From positions 1 through 64,000 of the forward strand of contig JAQIBJ010000077.1 of NCBI GenBank assembly GCA_027859085.1: a stretch of DNA of 64,000 nucleotides, given 5' to 3'. Positions 52,898-61,929 of this stretch are shown in pieces. The notes under the pieces were generated by a model. It was given only the letters and a program-made list of their open reading frames with translations. It did not search any database and was not told where the DNA came from. Positions within the stretch are counted from its first letter, which is position 1; each line of letters opens with the position of its first letter. This DNA comes from Mycoplasmatota bacterium (GTDB lineage: Bacteria > Bacillota_I > Bacilli_A > Izemoplasmatales > Hujiaoplasmataceae). A program made the translations under genes and the position numbers.

Positions 52898-52910
52898 TGA
52901 AATTTATAAT

Positions 52911-54167
52911 TTATGCTTTTTGATTCATGTTTCTTCTTGTAAGCGCAGTAATCGAATATATAGCAATCATCACTGCACCAACAATCATAAATAATAATTG
53001 CAAACTATAATCTGCAAGTAATCCAATGAGTGGCGCAAAAATAACAAGTAAGAGAGATGTTAACTGTGCTTGAATACTTAAAGCACTGGCTCTTCTACCT
53101 TCTTCTGTCACATCACCAATTTCTTGAACCATAATTGGTCTTCTTAAATTCAAGATAATATACATTAATATAAATGCTACAAATATAACCACGATACTAT
53201 TCGTAAAGAAACCAAGTAAGAGAGAAACGCCACCCATTAATAGCCATGCTAAATTAATGGTTTTTACTTTATCGACTTTACCTTCAAGTTTATAAGCATT
53301 TCTAGTCGCTATCGCACTAATGATATAGATGATAGCATATATAACACCAATATAAACTTTTTCATTTTCTTCAGTATCTAATTGACTAAATAAAATAAAG
53401 CCCACTGACGCGGAAACTACTAACGGTTGAATATAATCTTTAACACTTTTGAATCCAGCTTGAAAAGCTGATGCATCGACTACAAAACCTCTAACTTTTT
53501 TCTTTTGGAAAACATATTTTAAACTTAACCAGTTTTCTTTCAAGAAATTTTTAAGTTTAAATTCATTTTCTTTTCTTTTATTCATATATTTTGGATAAGT
53601 CAAAATCATTAACAAATCAATGGAATATGGAATAATTGCCACTAAGAATAAATAATGATATTCTCCTTGTAACCAAAGAATTAATACAACAGAAATCAGA
53701 CTCATAATTGTTGAACCAATTAATGACATTGACCTTGTCTTGCCATACACTTCGCTTTTTGGTTCTTCTATTTCTTCTACATCTAAGAATTGCATAATCA
53801 TTGCTTTATGTGTACCAGATCTAAAAGCTTCACCAAAGCCGAATAATCCCATTGCAATTACAAAAATCCAAAATGTAGGTGCAATTCCCCCAAAGAAGAA
53901 AATAACAAACGAAGCAATATAAAATACAAAACACATAACAAGTTGTGTTTTCTTACCATACATATCGGCAATAACACCAGACGGTATTTCAACAATATAA
54001 ATGATGATTTCTCGAATGGATATCAATATACCAATTTGAAATAGATTTAGTCCTCCAACTTCCAAGAAGAATAAAATTAAAAAGGGTTCAAAAAAACGAA
54101 GGTTTTTTAAGAACCCATACATTCCAAATTTAAGCATTTGTCCTTTGTGTTGGTTAATACTAGACAT
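52911..54167 (-). CDS. MFS transporter
   Basis: A 418-residue major facilitator with about 12 helices. The N-terminal half has EIPSGVIADMYGKKTQL, the motif A loop, and FGFGEAFRSGTHKAMI follows. The substrate is unknown; drug or metabolite export is usual. It follows the Crh-like gene after two bases and is probably cotranscribed. Confidence 0.85.
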   Translation of the reverse strand: MSSINQHKGQMLKFGMYGFLKNLRFFEPFLILFFLEVGGLNLFQIGILISIREIIIYIVEIPSGVIADMYGKKTQLVMCFVFYIASFVIFFFGGIAPTFWIFVIAMGLFGFGEAFRSGTHKAMIMQFLDVEEIEEPKSEVYGKTRSMSLIGSTIMSLISVVLILWLQGEYHYLFLVAIIPYSIDLLMILTYPKYMNKRKENEFKLKNFLKENWLSLKYVFQKKKVRGFVVDASAFQAGFKSVKDYIQPLVVSASVGFILFSQLDTEENEKVYIGVIYAIIYIISAIATRNAYKLEGKVDKVKTINLAWLLMGGVSLLLGFFTNSIVVIFVAFILMYIILNLRRPIMVQEIGDVTEEGRRASALSIQAQLTSLLLVIFAPLIGLLADYSLQLLFMIVGAVMIAIYSITALTRRNMNQKA

Positions 54168-54169
54168 TA

Positions 54170-54436
54170 TTACATCATCTCATTAATATCAAAAATCACA
54201 CGAGAAATAGCTTTAAAAGCTTCATCTTCATCTTTTCCTGTAAAAGTAATTTTAATTTTGCTATTTGATGGAACACCTAAAGACAAAACACCCATAATAG
54301 ATTTAAGATTAACTTTACGGTCATTGTATTCCATATACATTTCAGCTTGGAAACTATTTGCTTTTGATACTATTTTTGTTGCTGGTCTTGCTTGTAGACC
54401 TTGTGTGTATGTTATTTTATACTTTTCTTCTATCAT
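54170..54436 (-). CDS. crh: Crh-like HPr protein (Gln15, Ser46)
   Basis: An 88-residue HPr-fold protein. Counting from ATG 54436, which follows GGAGG, residue 15 is Gln in GLQARPA and residue 46 is Ser in LKSIMG. PTS HPr has His15 as the phosphate carrier; Crh of Bacillus has Gln15 and keeps Ser46 for HPr kinase. So this protein cannot take phosphate from EI but can act as CcpA partner. The EIIB-like gene lies 13 bases upstream and the MFS gene two bases downstream. The exact numbering of both residues supports the chosen start. Confidence 0.88.
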   Translation of the reverse strand: MIEEKYKITYTQGLQARPATKIVSKANSFQAEMYMEYNDRKVNLKSIMGVLSLGVPSNSKIKITFTGKDEDEAFKAISRVIFDINEMM

Positions 54437-54449
54437 TGTTTTCCTCCAT

Positions 54450-54824
54450 CTATATTTCATTAATTTTTTGAACTAATTTATTCATATCATAAGGTAAAAC
54501 CATTTTAATATTATCCCCAGAAATAAAAATTCCTGTAGCGCCTAGCATTTTAAATCTCTCGATGTCGACTGCTTTAACATTGACCAAATTAACTTTTAAT
54601 CTTCTACCATCAATATCAGCATGATTAATATTTTTCATGCCCCCATAACAATCTATGAATTCATCAATCAATTCATCTTCGATTGGTTTAGAAATTACTC
54701 TAACTGGTTTTTTTTGTAATCTAAAAATTAAATAAGCACATAATAATAAAACGAATACAATTAATAACCACCAAAAATTATATTTAAACCAATTGAGCAC
54801 ATCACTCATAAAAAGTATATTCAC
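54450..54824 (-). CDS. Membrane-anchored EIIB-like protein without phospho-cysteine
   Basis: A 124-residue protein with an N-terminal helix (about 15-35) and a soluble domain resembling glucose-type PTS EIIB. CYGGMKNINHADIDGRRLKV corresponds to the EIIB block GGxxNIxxxDACxTRLRV, and FKMLGATGIFISGDNIKMVLP to the LGAxGVxxxGxxVQVI part. The phosphorylated cysteine is replaced (Ile at the aligned position), so it cannot carry phosphate. The GTG start follows GAGGTG; the first ATG has no binding site. It pairs with the Crh-like protein, also unable to carry PTS phosphate. Confidence 0.75.
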   Translation of the reverse strand: MNILFMSDVLNWFKYNFWWLLIVFVLLLCAYLIFRLQKKPVRVISKPIEDELIDEFIDCYGGMKNINHADIDGRRLKVNLVNVKAVDIERFKMLGATGIFISGDNIKMVLPYDMNKLVQKINEI

Positions 54825-54916
54825 TATGTAATCACCTCTTCTATTGTCTATGTAATATATTTTATCATATTCAAAATAAATTTGTATACTGATTTAAAAA
54901 AAACCAACTATAAATA

Positions 54917-54945
54917 TTGCATTTAGTACGAATTTCCTATATAAT
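54917..54945 (+). promoter_or_regulatory. Promoter of ppa
   Basis: TTGCAT (54917-54922) and TATAAT (54940-54945) are 17 bases apart. The track ORF that starts at 54917 begins inside this promoter, supporting ATG 54965. Confidence 0.7.
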
Positions 54946-54964
54946 CTTCTCTAGAGGTGATAAG

Positions 54965-55471
54965 ATGTCAAAAATTACTGAAGCAATTATTGAAATCCCT
55001 ATGGGAACACAAAATAAATATGAAGTAGACAAATTAAAGAATCGTATTAAATTAAACAGAGTGTTATATTCTAAAATGACTTATCCTGCAGAGTATGGAT
55101 TTATTGAAAAAACTTTAGCGGAAGATGACGATCCATTAGACATTCTGGTTTTAGCCACCACACCGACTTTTCCTGGATGTATTGTCGATGCTAGAGTTGT
55201 CGGGTATCTTGATATGTATGATTCAGGCGAACGCGACCAAAAGATTATCGCAGTTGTTGATGCTGATCCAAGATTTGATGATATTAATGATATTAGTGAC
55301 ATTAAATCACTTCAGTTAAGAGAAATTAAACTTTTCTTCGAGAACTATAAAATTCTTGAGCCAGGACATCATGTAAAAGTTCTTGATTACTATTCAGAAG
55401 AAGACGCTGTTGAATTAATCGAAGAATGTCAAAAAAGATTTACAGAACACTTAACAAAACAATTAAAATAA
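54965..55471 (+). CDS. ppa: Inorganic pyrophosphatase, family I
   Basis: A 168-residue soluble enzyme hydrolysing pyrophosphate. PAEYGFIEKTLAEDDDPLDILVL contains the acidic metal site and KIIAVVDADPRFDDI the second part. ATG 54965 follows GAGGTGAT. It drives polymerisation and tRNA charging reactions. Confidence 0.95.
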   Translation: MSKITEAIIEIPMGTQNKYEVDKLKNRIKLNRVLYSKMTYPAEYGFIEKTLAEDDDPLDILVLATTPTFPGCIVDARVVGYLDMYDSGERDQKIIAVVDADPRFDDINDISDIKSLQLREIKLFFENYKILEPGHHVKVLDYYSEEDAVELIEECQKRFTEHLTKQLK

Positions 55472-55485
55472 TTTAGTAAAAATAT

Positions 55486-55525
55486 AAGCTTATAAACCGA
55501 AAAACTGGTTTATAAGCTTTTTTTT
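55486..55525. terminator. Bidirectional 13-bp hairpin terminator after ppa
   Basis: AAGCTTATAAACC (55486-55498) pairs perfectly with GGTTTATAAGCTT (55507-55519) around GAAAAACT, followed by T8. It separates the convergent ppa and amidohydrolase genes. Confidence 0.85.
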
Positions 55526-56696
55526 ATTTTGAATGTATAACTTCTCCGTTAATCATTACTTTTTCTGGTTTGGTCATATAATGTAAAGGATGTCCATCCC
55601 AAATAACGATGTCAGCATCTTTTCCAACTTCTATACTACCAACTCTATCATCAACATTATTAATTTTAGCTGAATTGATTGTGACAGCTTTAAATGCTTC
55701 TAATTCATCTAAGCCTTCTCTAACAAATATACCAAGTTGAGTTAATGTATTTGAGAGATGAATCACAGGATGATCTGTCATAATTGCAAATTCAACGCCT
55801 GCATCATGAAGGATTTTTGCTGATTTAAATGATTTATTACGCAACTCATATTTTGATTTAGATCCCAAGGTTGGCCCTATGATTAGTTGAATATTATGTT
55901 CTTTTATATATTCAGGAATCAAATGCGCTTCTGTTGCATGTTCAATGGTGCCATTTAAACCAAATTCTTCAATAATGCGAATGGCAGTGACGATATCGTC
56001 TTGTTGATGGGCATGTATTTTAACTTGAAGTCCATCAAAAACTCTTGATAAAGAAGCGTTCTTCATATTAAATTCTGGTTTTTTTGCTTCTTTGTTAGAG
56101 TTTTTATTTTGCTCATATTCATCCATGTTATCTTTGTAGTCTTTTGCTTTAGTTAACGCTTCTCTAATCACTGCAGCTGTAGCCATTCTAGTTGCTGGTG
56201 TTTGTGATTTAGAACTGTAAACTCTTTTAGGGTTTTCTCCCAAAGCCATTTTCATAGATGATTCTGGAACAACAATCATATCATCGATAGTTTTCCCATA
56301 GGTTTTTATAACCGTAAATGTCCCACCAATACAATTGGCACTTCCCGGTCCAGTTGCAACTGTTGTTATACCATGTTCTCTTGTTTCAGCAAAAGCAACA
56401 TCTTGAGGCTTTATAGCGTCTATTGCTCTTAATTCAGGTGTTACTGGTGAAGTCATTTCATTACCATCTGCACCTTCAAACCCAATTGATTCTTCATACA
56501 TCCCAATATGACAATGAGGGTCAACAAGCCCTGGTGTCACAAAATTTTCTTTTGCATCAATCACCTTGGCTTTGGGAAAATCTTTTTCATTAATTTTACC
56601 TATTTTTTTGATTTTCTTTCCATCGACTAAGATATCAATTATTTCATAATTGATATCAGCCATACTAATTAAATTTGCGTTTTTAATTAAATACAT
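55524..56696 (-). CDS. Amidohydrolase (imidazolonepropionase-like)
   Basis: A 390-residue metal-dependent hydrolase. VDPHCHIGMYEE gives the first metal pair, KIHAHQQDDI and IEHATEAH further His ligands, and IMTDHPVIH the catalytic Asp region. The N-terminal beta domain is complete, unlike the YtcJ-type gene in this window. It directly follows the M20 gene with no gap, so both probably act on related amides or peptides. Exact substrate unknown. Confidence 0.87.
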   Translation of the reverse strand: MYLIKNANLISMADINYEIIDILVDGKKIKKIGKINEKDFPKAKVIDAKENFVTPGLVDPHCHIGMYEESIGFEGADGNEMTSPVTPELRAIDAIKPQDVAFAETREHGITTVATGPGSANCIGGTFTVIKTYGKTIDDMIVVPESSMKMALGENPKRVYSSKSQTPATRMATAAVIREALTKAKDYKDNMDEYEQNKNSNKEAKKPEFNMKNASLSRVFDGLQVKIHAHQQDDIVTAIRIIEEFGLNGTIEHATEAHLIPEYIKEHNIQLIIGPTLGSKSKYELRNKSFKSAKILHDAGVEFAIMTDHPVIHLSNTLTQLGIFVREGLDELEAFKAVTINSAKINNVDDRVGSIEVGKDADIVIWDGHPLHYMTKPEKVMINGEVIHSK

Positions 56697-57845
56697 CTAC
56701 TCACTCCTTCTTTTTATTATCTCTATAAATATATTGGCACCTTTTAATAAAGCATCTTCATTAAGATTAAATTTTGAATGATGAATATTATAGGTTTCCT
56801 TGTCTGTTTGTTTAACACCCAACCAAGCGAGTGTACCTTTTCTTAAATTAATATATCTTGAAAAGTCTTCGCTACCAGCCATTGGTAACTCTAATATTTG
56901 AACATTTTCATCGCCCAAAGCGGTTTTTGCAGATGCAACAAACGTATCGGTTGTATCATGAGAGTTAATTGTTGGGTCATATCCATACTGATAATCAAAA
57001 ACAAAATCACCATTATGTCGCATAGTAATTGACTCAGCTAATTGTTTTAACTCAGCTTTGATTACTTCTCTTACATTGTTATTAAATGTTCTTATTGATC
57101 CAGTTAAAGAGGCTTTTTCAGGGATAATATTATGCGCAGTTCCTGCTTCAACTTTCGCAATGGTAATCACAGCTCTTTCCATTGGTGATATCTTTCTTGT
57201 AAGAATGGTTTGTGCTCCCAAGACAAATTCAGCTTGCATAATAATAGGGTCAATTCCTTCTTCAGGCATTGCAGCGTGACATGCTTTACCAATCAAATCC
57301 ACATGTAATGTATCGGCAGCTGCCATTGCTGGACCGTAGTTTACAGCGACTGAACCTGTTTCATAATGAGGAGATACATGCAATGCATAAAACTCTTCAC
57401 AATCATCTAGCAACCCTGTTTCTACAATCTTAATAGCCCCACCTGGTGTTGGTCCCTCTTCAGCTTCTTGGAAAATGAACTTAATAGTCCCATTCCATTC
57501 ATCTTTATGTTCAACAAGATATTTACATGCCCCTAATAACATTGATGTATGTGCATCGTGTCCACAAGCATGCATCTTATCTTGATTTTTAGATTGAAAG
57601 CCTAAATTGGTTTCTTCAGTAATGTTTAAAGCATCAAAATCAGCTCTTAAACCAGTTATAGGCCCATCACCGTTATGCACGACTGCAATCAAAGAATAAT
57701 CACCTGCTTCAAGAATTTCATCGACTTTTAATCTATTTAATTCTGTTTTAATATACTGACTTGTTTGAGGACAATCAAATCCTGTTTCTGGGTTTTGATG
57801 AAGATGTCTTCGATGTTTAATAATATAATCATTAAGTGTTTTCAA
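56697..57845 (-). CDS. M20-family amidohydrolase/aminoacylase
   Basis: A 382-residue metallopeptidase. RRHLHQNPETGFDCPQTS opens the catalytic domain, MHACGHDAHTSMLLGA and QEAEEGPTPGGA hold metal ligands, and AGSEDFSRY lies near the C-terminus. Family members cleave N-acyl amino acids, indole-acetyl amino acids or peptides. TTG 57845 is the preferred start since AAGGTGAG lies four bases before it; the track GTG at 57854 lies inside the binding site. It overlaps the DUF368 gene end by 14 bases. Confidence 0.9.
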   Translation of the reverse strand: MKTLNDYIIKHRRHLHQNPETGFDCPQTSQYIKTELNRLKVDEILEAGDYSLIAVVHNGDGPITGLRADFDALNITEETNLGFQSKNQDKMHACGHDAHTSMLLGACKYLVEHKDEWNGTIKFIFQEAEEGPTPGGAIKIVETGLLDDCEEFYALHVSPHYETGSVAVNYGPAMAAADTLHVDLIGKACHAAMPEEGIDPIIMQAEFVLGAQTILTRKISPMERAVITIAKVEAGTAHNIIPEKASLTGSIRTFNNNVREVIKAELKQLAESITMRHNGDFVFDYQYGYDPTINSHDTTDTFVASAKTALGDENVQILELPMAGSEDFSRYINLRKGTLAWLGVKQTDKETYNIHHSKFNLNEDALLKGANIFIEIIKRRSE

Positions 57846-58767
57846 TTTTCTCACCTTTCCTTTCGAACTTCGTTAAATATAGACTCACAAGGAAACCACA
57901 AGCAAATAAAATAATACCAAATACTACTGACCATGGATGGCTTCCTAAGTAGCCAAACAAATCTTTAAATATTGGTGTTTGCATTTCAAAACTATTTGCA
58001 GTTGATGGATCTTTAATTTCTAAAAATACACCAATGGTACTCGCTAATACTAAACCTAATATCGCTGAATATGTCCCCTTTGGATATTTTTCTAATAAAT
58101 AAGATATCAATTTTGAAAACAGTAAAATTCCAATCACTACGCCCATCAAGAACATCATAATGACTTGGATATTGTATGATAAACTACCCAAATCAAAGAC
58201 ATTACCAATGACATTAGAAACAATTGCTGTATAAAACCCTAAGACCATTAATACCGCCGACCCACTAATGCCTGGGACAATCATTGTTGTTGCTGATATC
58301 ATTCCTAAAGCAATCAATAATATGTATGTGGTGAAATTTAAATCAAAATATTCAATTCCAACTGCTGTTTTGCTTTTATCAATCACAATAATGGTTAATA
58401 AAATTAAAAACGCTGCTATTGAAACAATAATATTTGAAACATTATGTTTTTTAATATCAGTTTTTTTAAATAAGTGGGCAATTCCTCCGGCTAACAAACC
58501 AATAAAGAATAGTAATACAACAAATGAATTCCACTCAATTAATATTCCAAATAACTTAGCAAGTGCAAACACAGATAAAACAACACCCAATCCAAATGGA
58601 ATTAAAAAAGTTAAACTGTTTTTAACATCTCTAAAAATATTTGCAATTGAATCTAATAATTTCTTATATATTCCAAGATATACAGCCAAAGTTCCGCCAC
58701 TCACTCCAGGAATAATAAAAGCTATTCCAACGATAAATCCTTTAATCATTAACACAAAGAATATCAT
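57832..58767 (-). CDS. DUF368 undecaprenyl-phosphate translocase (PopT-type)
   Basis: A 311-residue membrane protein with two related halves: IPGVSGGTLAVYLGIY at about 20 and VPGISGSAVLMVLGFY at about 165 are the paired motifs of DUF368. The family has been shown to flip undecaprenyl phosphate back across the membrane for reuse in wall or polymer synthesis. Its presence argues that the cell still makes lipid-linked envelope polymers. ATG 58767 follows AGGAG and overlaps the rimO stop by four bases. Confidence 0.9.
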   Translation of the reverse strand: MIFFVLMIKGFIVGIAFIIPGVSGGTLAVYLGIYKKLLDSIANIFRDVKNSLTFLIPFGLGVVLSVFALAKLFGILIEWNSFVVLLFFIGLLAGGIAHLFKKTDIKKHNVSNIIVSIAAFLILLTIIVIDKSKTAVGIEYFDLNFTTYILLIALGMISATTMIVPGISGSAVLMVLGFYTAIVSNVIGNVFDLGSLSYNIQVIMMFLMGVVIGILLFSKLISYLLEKYPKGTYSAILGLVLASTIGVFLEIKDPSTANSFEMQTPIFKDLFGYLGSHPWSVVFGIILFACGFLVSLYLTKFERKGEKIENT

Positions 58768-60062
58768 ACAGCATCTCCTATTAAATCATGCCCGAAAATC
58801 GTTGTAATTTTCACATCAATGATATTTCCTATCTCAATAGCTTTATCTGATTGAAATACAATCATACCATCGATATCATCTGGCGCAAAAGCAAAGGATC
58901 TACCATAGTAAAATTTCGTTTCGGGATCATAATTTTCAATTAATGTTCTATGAACTTTACCAATTTGTTTTTTATTTAGTTTTCTAGCAATCTTTTTTTG
59001 TAAACGCATGATTTTATCTAAACGTTCTTCTTTAATATCATCAGGTATTTGATCTTCCATAGAATAAGCTTTTGTATCTTCTTCTTTAGAATACGCAAAA
59101 ACACCCAATCGATCAAATTCATATGTTTCAGTGAAATCGTAAAGCTGATTAAAATCTTCTTCTGTTTCACCAGGAAAGCCAACAATATAAGTGGTTCTTA
59201 TAATGGCTTCGGGAATTTCATGTCTAATTTTATTAAGTAAGTTTATGATTAATTCCTGGTCACCTCTTCGATTCATATTCTTTAAAACACGATTCGAAAT
59301 ATGTTGAATTGGAATATCAAAATATGCCATAGCTTTTGGATTGTTTTTAATTTCATCAATCAATACATCAGTAATCTCATCTGGATATAAATATAGCACT
59401 CTAATCATTTCAACGTCTTGAATTTTTGATATTTCACGAATGAGTTTATGCAATTGTGATTGATGATTAGGGTCAATATCAGAGCCATATCTCGAAGTAT
59501 CTTGACTAATTAAGTTAATCTCTTTTGCCCCGTTTTCAGCCAGTAACTTACATTCAGATACGACTTCATCAAATGGTTTAGATCTAAAACCACCTCTAAT
59601 CAATGGAATTGCACAATAGGTACAATTATTATTACAACCTTCACCAATCTTTACATAAGGTGAGAAATTAGAAGTTGTTAGTAATCTATTTTCATATCTT
59701 AAAGGTGAAAATTTAATATGGTCTTCAGAAAATAAATCATTTAAAATTAAATGGATTTTTGGATAATCTTGTAAAGTAATGACTTTATCAATAAAAGGCA
59801 TTTCTTTTTCTAATTTTTCTTTATATCTTTTTGCATAACACCCAGTAACAATTAATTTTTTATTGTAAATTTTCATTTCATTAATGGTATCTAAGGTCTC
59901 TTTTTTTGCGGACTCAATAAAGCCACAAGTATTAATAAATATGGCATCAGCTTCAGCAGGATCACTCACAATTTTACATCCTGCTTGATGAAGTATACCT
60001 AATATCATTTCTGAATCAACTAGGTTTTTTGCACAACCTAAACTGATAAATCCTATTTTCAT
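58764..60062 (-). CDS. rimO: Ribosomal protein S12 methylthiotransferase RimO
   Basis: A 432-residue radical SAM enzyme. The N-terminal UPF0004 domain (SLGCAKNLVDSE, NTCGFIESAKKE) binds one 4Fe-4S cluster; GCNNNCTYCAIPLIRGGFRSK is the radical SAM CxxxCxxC; a TRAM domain ends the protein. It methylthiolates Asp of S12. Family placement as RimO rather than MiaB rests on the SLGCAKNLVDSE start. ATG follows AGGAG. Confidence 0.94.
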   Translation of the reverse strand: MKIGFISLGCAKNLVDSEMILGILHQAGCKIVSDPAEADAIFINTCGFIESAKKETLDTINEMKIYNKKLIVTGCYAKRYKEKLEKEMPFIDKVITLQDYPKIHLILNDLFSEDHIKFSPLRYENRLLTTSNFSPYVKIGEGCNNNCTYCAIPLIRGGFRSKPFDEVVSECKLLAENGAKEINLISQDTSRYGSDIDPNHQSQLHKLIREISKIQDVEMIRVLYLYPDEITDVLIDEIKNNPKAMAYFDIPIQHISNRVLKNMNRRGDQELIINLLNKIRHEIPEAIIRTTYIVGFPGETEEDFNQLYDFTETYEFDRLGVFAYSKEEDTKAYSMEDQIPDDIKEERLDKIMRLQKKIARKLNKKQIGKVHRTLIENYDPETKFYYGRSFAFAPDDIDGMIVFQSDKAIEIGNIIDVKITTIFGHDLIGDAV

Positions 60063-60072
60063 AATTCCACTC

Positions 60073-61929
60073 CTAAATTGGTTTGTTTAAAAATTGAGAA
60101 TTGTATAAATCTGCATACACCCCATTTTGATTTAATAATGACTGGTGATCGCCTTGTTCTACTATTTTACCATGATCCATAACCAATATCAGATTTGCGT
60201 TTTTAATGGTTGATAATCGATGGGCAATCACAAATGAAGTTTTCCCTTCCATCATTTTTAACATAGCATTTTGAATATAACTTTCAGTCCTAGTATCTAC
60301 TGAAGAGGTTGCTTCATCCAATATTAATATTTTAGGATCAAAGAGAATTGCTCTTGCAATTGTTAATAACTGTTTTTGTCCTTGTGAAATATTGTCAGCA
60401 TCTTCTTTTAAAACAGTGTCATAACCTTCAGGTAAAGTTTCAATATAATGATGAACATGTGCTTTTTTACACGCTTCTATAATTTCTTCATCTGTTGCAT
60501 CAGCCTTCCCATATGCAATATTATCACGTATGGTTCCTGAGAACAACCAAGTATCTTGCAATACCATACCAAATTGTTTTCTTAATAACACTCTTGGGAT
60601 TTCAGTTGTTTTCATACCATCAACTAAAATAGAACCTTTATCTATATCATAAAATCTCATTAATAAATTAACCAATGTTGTTTTACCAGCGCCAGTATGT
60701 CCAACAATAGCAATTTGTCTTCCTGGATCAACTTCTAAATTAAGATTTTGGATTAATTCAGTATCTTCTTTATATGAAAAATCAACATCATCAAACACGA
60801 CATGTCCTTTGGCTGATAGTTCTTTGAATCCTGCTTCTTCCACTTCATTTAATTCTTCTTCTTCGTCTAATACTTTGAAAATACGTTCTGCACCTGCAAT
60901 CGTTGACTGAAGTTGATTAACGATGTTGGCAATATTTAGGATTGGATTTACAAAACTCCTTTGATATTGAACAAATACAGTAATGTCACCAATCAACAAA
61001 GGACTCGGTAATCCTGCCATATACCCACCAACAATAACCACCATTACATAACCAATATTACTAATAAATTCCATGATAGGTCGAATCAATCCACTTAAGA
61101 ATTGTGCGCCTTTCATTTGACCAGCAAGGCTATGATTAATTTTACTAAAATCTTGATATGATTCTTCTTGTTTATTGAATAATTTTACAATTTTACTTGC
61201 TGTAAACATCTCTTCAATATGTCCATTTAAAACACCCAATTCTTTTTGTTGAGCTTTAAATTTCTTTTGTGATTTCTTCGCAATAGTTGCTGTAGCTAAT
61301 ATAAACAGTGGTAAAGCCAATAAAGCGATAATGGTTAATTTCCATGAAATGATAAACATCATCACCAATATCCCTATAACAATAAATGTCGAGGATATAA
61401 TATTGATTAAACTTTGTTGAATAGAGTTCGTTACTATGTCAACATCATTCGAGAAAACAGATAACACATCTCCTGTTTGTTTTTCATCAAAATATTTGAT
61501 TGGTAATTTTTCTAGTTTCTCACGTAAATCATTACGCATTTTCTTACCAATATTAATACTGACTTTATTCCCTATTAACATCATAATCACTTCAAAAATA
61601 AAGCGTATGACATATAATATAATTACAATGATAAAATATCGCATGATGTTTTGTGTGCCTTCATCATTTGATATTTCTCCATTAACCATTCTTTGCATAT
61701 CATTTAAAATAAATCGAATGAAGTTTGGTCCAACAACCGCAACTCCTGAGACAATAATTGTAAATATAGAAATTAACAATAACTGCCATTTATATTTTCC
61801 TATGTAATCCAAAAGACGTTTAGTTGTCCCTTTAAAATCTTTTGCTTTTTCAGCAGGACGCCCCAAAGGCATTCCATGCCCTGGTCCACTATTTTGATTT
61901 TTGTCTTTTTCTCTTTTTTTATCTGTCAT
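60073..61929 (-). CDS. ABC exporter subunit, consensus Walker B half (second pair)
   Basis: A 618-residue exporter half with six helices (about 45-340) and an ATPase domain. Walker A is GHTGAGKTT, Walker B is ILILDEATSSVD with Glu, and the signature is ISQGQKQL, altered. With the gene at 61926 it gives one active and one degenerate ATP site. The N-terminal 35 residues are Gly/Pro/Lys-rich and hydrophilic. Its ATG overlaps the partner's stop (ATGA). Confidence 0.9.
   Translation of the reverse strand: MTDKKREKDKNQNSGPGHGMPLGRPAEKAKDFKGTTKRLLDYIGKYKWQLLLISIFTIIVSGVAVVGPNFIRFILNDMQRMVNGEISNDEGTQNIMRYFIIVIILYVIRFIFEVIMMLIGNKVSINIGKKMRNDLREKLEKLPIKYFDEKQTGDVLSVFSNDVDIVTNSIQQSLINIISSTFIVIGILVMMFIISWKLTIIALLALPLFILATATIAKKSQKKFKAQQKELGVLNGHIEEMFTASKIVKLFNKQEESYQDFSKINHSLAGQMKGAQFLSGLIRPIMEFISNIGYVMVVIVGGYMAGLPSPLLIGDITVFVQYQRSFVNPILNIANIVNQLQSTIAGAERIFKVLDEEEELNEVEEAGFKELSAKGHVVFDDVDFSYKEDTELIQNLNLEVDPGRQIAIVGHTGAGKTTLVNLLMRFYDIDKGSILVDGMKTTEIPRVLLRKQFGMVLQDTWLFSGTIRDNIAYGKADATDEEIIEACKKAHVHHYIETLPEGYDTVLKEDADNISQGQKQLLTIARAILFDPKILILDEATSSVDTRTESYIQNAMLKMMEGKTSFVIAHRLSTIKNANLILVMDHGKIVEQGDHQSLLNQNGVYADLYNSQFLNKPI

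Noticed and set aside
54170-54436. Possible normal PTS HPr
   Set aside because: Position 15 is Gln, not His, so phosphotransfer from EI is not possible; it matches Crh.
58268-58807. 179-residue plus-strand ORF opposite the DUF368 gene
   Set aside because: Long only because the opposite gene is AT-rich and stop-poor; composition is that of an antisense reading and no start signal is present.
58764-60062. MiaB identity for the methylthiotransferase
   Set aside because: The start SLGCAKNLVDSE and the order of motifs fit RimO better than MiaB, although both share the same fold.
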